Below, piece after piece: positions 5,769 to 6,659 of a DNA stretch of 6,659 nt. This stretch comes from an uncultured Collinsella sp. (GTDB taxonomy: Bacteria; Actinomycetota; Coriobacteriia; Coriobacteriales; Coriobacteriaceae), in NCBI GenBank assembly GCA_900545875.1, contig URAQ01000093.1, positions 1-6,659 of the forward strand, written 5' to 3'. Both the position numbers and the translations under genes were made by a program. A model generated the notes under the pieces. The model searched no databases, was not told where the DNA came from, and was given only the letters and a program-made list of their open reading frames with translations. Each line of letters begins with the position of its first letter. Within the stretch, counting starts at the first letter, position 1.

Positions 5769-6659
5769 ACAGAATAAATCGAAGGATGTCGGAACGAAGC
5801 ATATAGACAAACAGCAGCACAAAGAGCGCGATACCCACATAGCTCACAATCGTCTGGACCTTGAGCGGAAGCTCGCGGCCAGCAATCTTTTGAATGATCT
5901 CGATGACCAGCTTGCCGCCATCGAGTGGTGGGATGGGCAGCAGGTTCATAAAGCCAAGCGAGAACGAAATGAGGGCGGCAAACGAAAGGAACGTGGCAGG
6001 GCCGGCAGCAGCAGCCTGTGAGGACATAACGCTAATGCCCACGATCGAAGAAGACTGATCGAGAATCTCCATCGTATGCTGCGGCTGGAGCAGGCGCATC
6101 ACGCCCTCCGCTGTCTGCACGACATAGGAGAACGAAAGTCGAGCCGACGTGATGGGGTCTAAACGGACCACCTGCGTAGAGGCATACACACCTAGGCGCT
6201 CGTCCTCTTTGAGCGCAACCGCGGTCGAATGCTGCTTGCCGTCACGCTCGTACTCGATGGCGATATCGTCCTTACCGGCAGCCTTACCGATGGCATCGTA
6301 AACGTCCATCCAGGTAGAGCACGATACTCCGTCAACCGAAAGGATCGCGTCGCCGCCCTCGATACCCGCCTTGGCGGCAATAGACCCCTCGTCAACCTGA
6401 CCGATCACGTTGGTATCCATCGGCACGGTGACACCCGTAATGGAATAGATGCTCATAAGGAGCAAAAAACCCGTCAGGATATTGACGAGAATGCCCGCGA
6501 GCAGCATAAAGGCGCGCTTGAGAAAGCCCTGGCCAAGATAAGTGTGCGAGCGCTCTTGCGCCAAGAAATCAGCCTCGCCGCACGGCAGCTCCCACACATC
6601 GCCCTCGGCAGTCGCATGCTCTCGATCGAAACGGCGGCCGTCAAAGGTGGTGTAACCCG
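5767..6659 (-). CDS. rseP: Site-2 (M50) intramembrane zinc metalloprotease RseP, N-terminus outside window
   Basis: This membrane protease cleaves transmembrane segments such as anti-sigma factors or signal-peptide remnants in regulated intramembrane proteolysis. The frame is open from the window edge (first full codon at 6657, 296 visible residues) to TAG at 5767-5769. The GTG at 6597 is only an internal codon. The HExxH zinc motif and first membrane helix would lie upstream and are not seen. Visible in order, by residue from the edge, are a hydrophobic helix FMLLAGILVNILTGFLLLM (about 50-68) and a PDZ domain with VDEGSIAAKAGIEGGDAILSVDG (about 88-110). The third conserved segment FMNLLPIPPLDGGKL (about 226-240) supplies the Asp zinc ligand (Asp236), and a last helix IVSYVGIALFVLLFVYML follows near 270-287. 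It precedes ispG by 13 bases. In related genomes dxr often lies upstream, but that cannot be seen here. Confidence 0.93.
   Translation of the reverse strand, partial: GYTTFDGRRFDREHATAEGDVWELPCGEADFLAQERSHTYLGQGFLKRAFMLLAGILVNILTGFLLLMSIYSITGVTVPMDTNVIGQVDEGSIAAKAGIEGGDAILSVDGVSCSTWMDVYDAIGKAAGKDDIAIEYERDGKQHSTAVALKEDERLGVYASTQVVRLDPITSARLSFSYVVQTAEGVMRLLQPQHTMEILDQSSSIVGISVMSSQAAAAGPATFLSFAALISFSLGFMNLLPIPPLDGGKLVIEIIQKIAGRELPLKVQTIVSYVGIALFVLLFVYMLRSDILRFIL

Noticed and set aside
5754..5840. 29-residue N-terminal extension of IspG from the ATG at 5840
   Set aside because: It overlaps the rseP 3' end by 74 bases, is unlike IspG N-termini, and the ribosome binding site points to the TTG at 5753.

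Overview
The window looks like chromosomal DNA from a GC-rich anaerobe of the class Coriobacteriia (a Collinsella-type actinobacterium). This is an inference from strong C/G-ending codon bias, a fermentative bifunctional AdhE, and the compact rseP-ispG-proS cluster. No marker gene fixes the species. There are five genes, two of them cut by the window edges. I see no tRNA, rRNA, CRISPR array, insertion sequence, phage or defence gene.

Left half, + strand: the 3' two-thirds of adhE (bifunctional acetaldehyde-CoA/alcohol dehydrogenase) ends at 1915. A short bulged hairpin with a six-T tail overlaps its stop codon, and a second, very GC-rich hairpin follows. A 254-residue APH-fold small-molecule kinase of unknown substrate comes next (2005-2769), with its own ribosome binding site and a strong intrinsic terminator at 2805-2847.

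Right half, - strand: three genes are read right to left in a tight operon. They are rseP (site-2 intramembrane protease, 5' end outside the window), ispG (4-hydroxy-3-methylbut-2-enyl diphosphate synthase of the MEP isoprenoid pathway, best started at a TTG at 5753) and proS (prolyl-tRNA synthetase). The rseP-ispG gap is 13 nt and the ispG-proS gap is zero, with Shine-Dalgarno motifs lying over the end of the preceding gene. A 14-bp perfect hairpin at 2875-2918 ends this operon. The convergent region 2770-2948 therefore holds two facing terminators.

The genes do not form one obvious pathway. adhE serves fermentative NADH reoxidation, while rseP, ispG and proS are housekeeping envelope, isoprenoid and translation functions. 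The least understood element is the orphan kinase. The most curious non-coding features are the double hairpin at the adhE stop, with mutually exclusive pairings, and a 49-codon open frame with a good Shine-Dalgarno motif running through both terminators at 2803-2952. I do not see a clearly novel multi-gene system.
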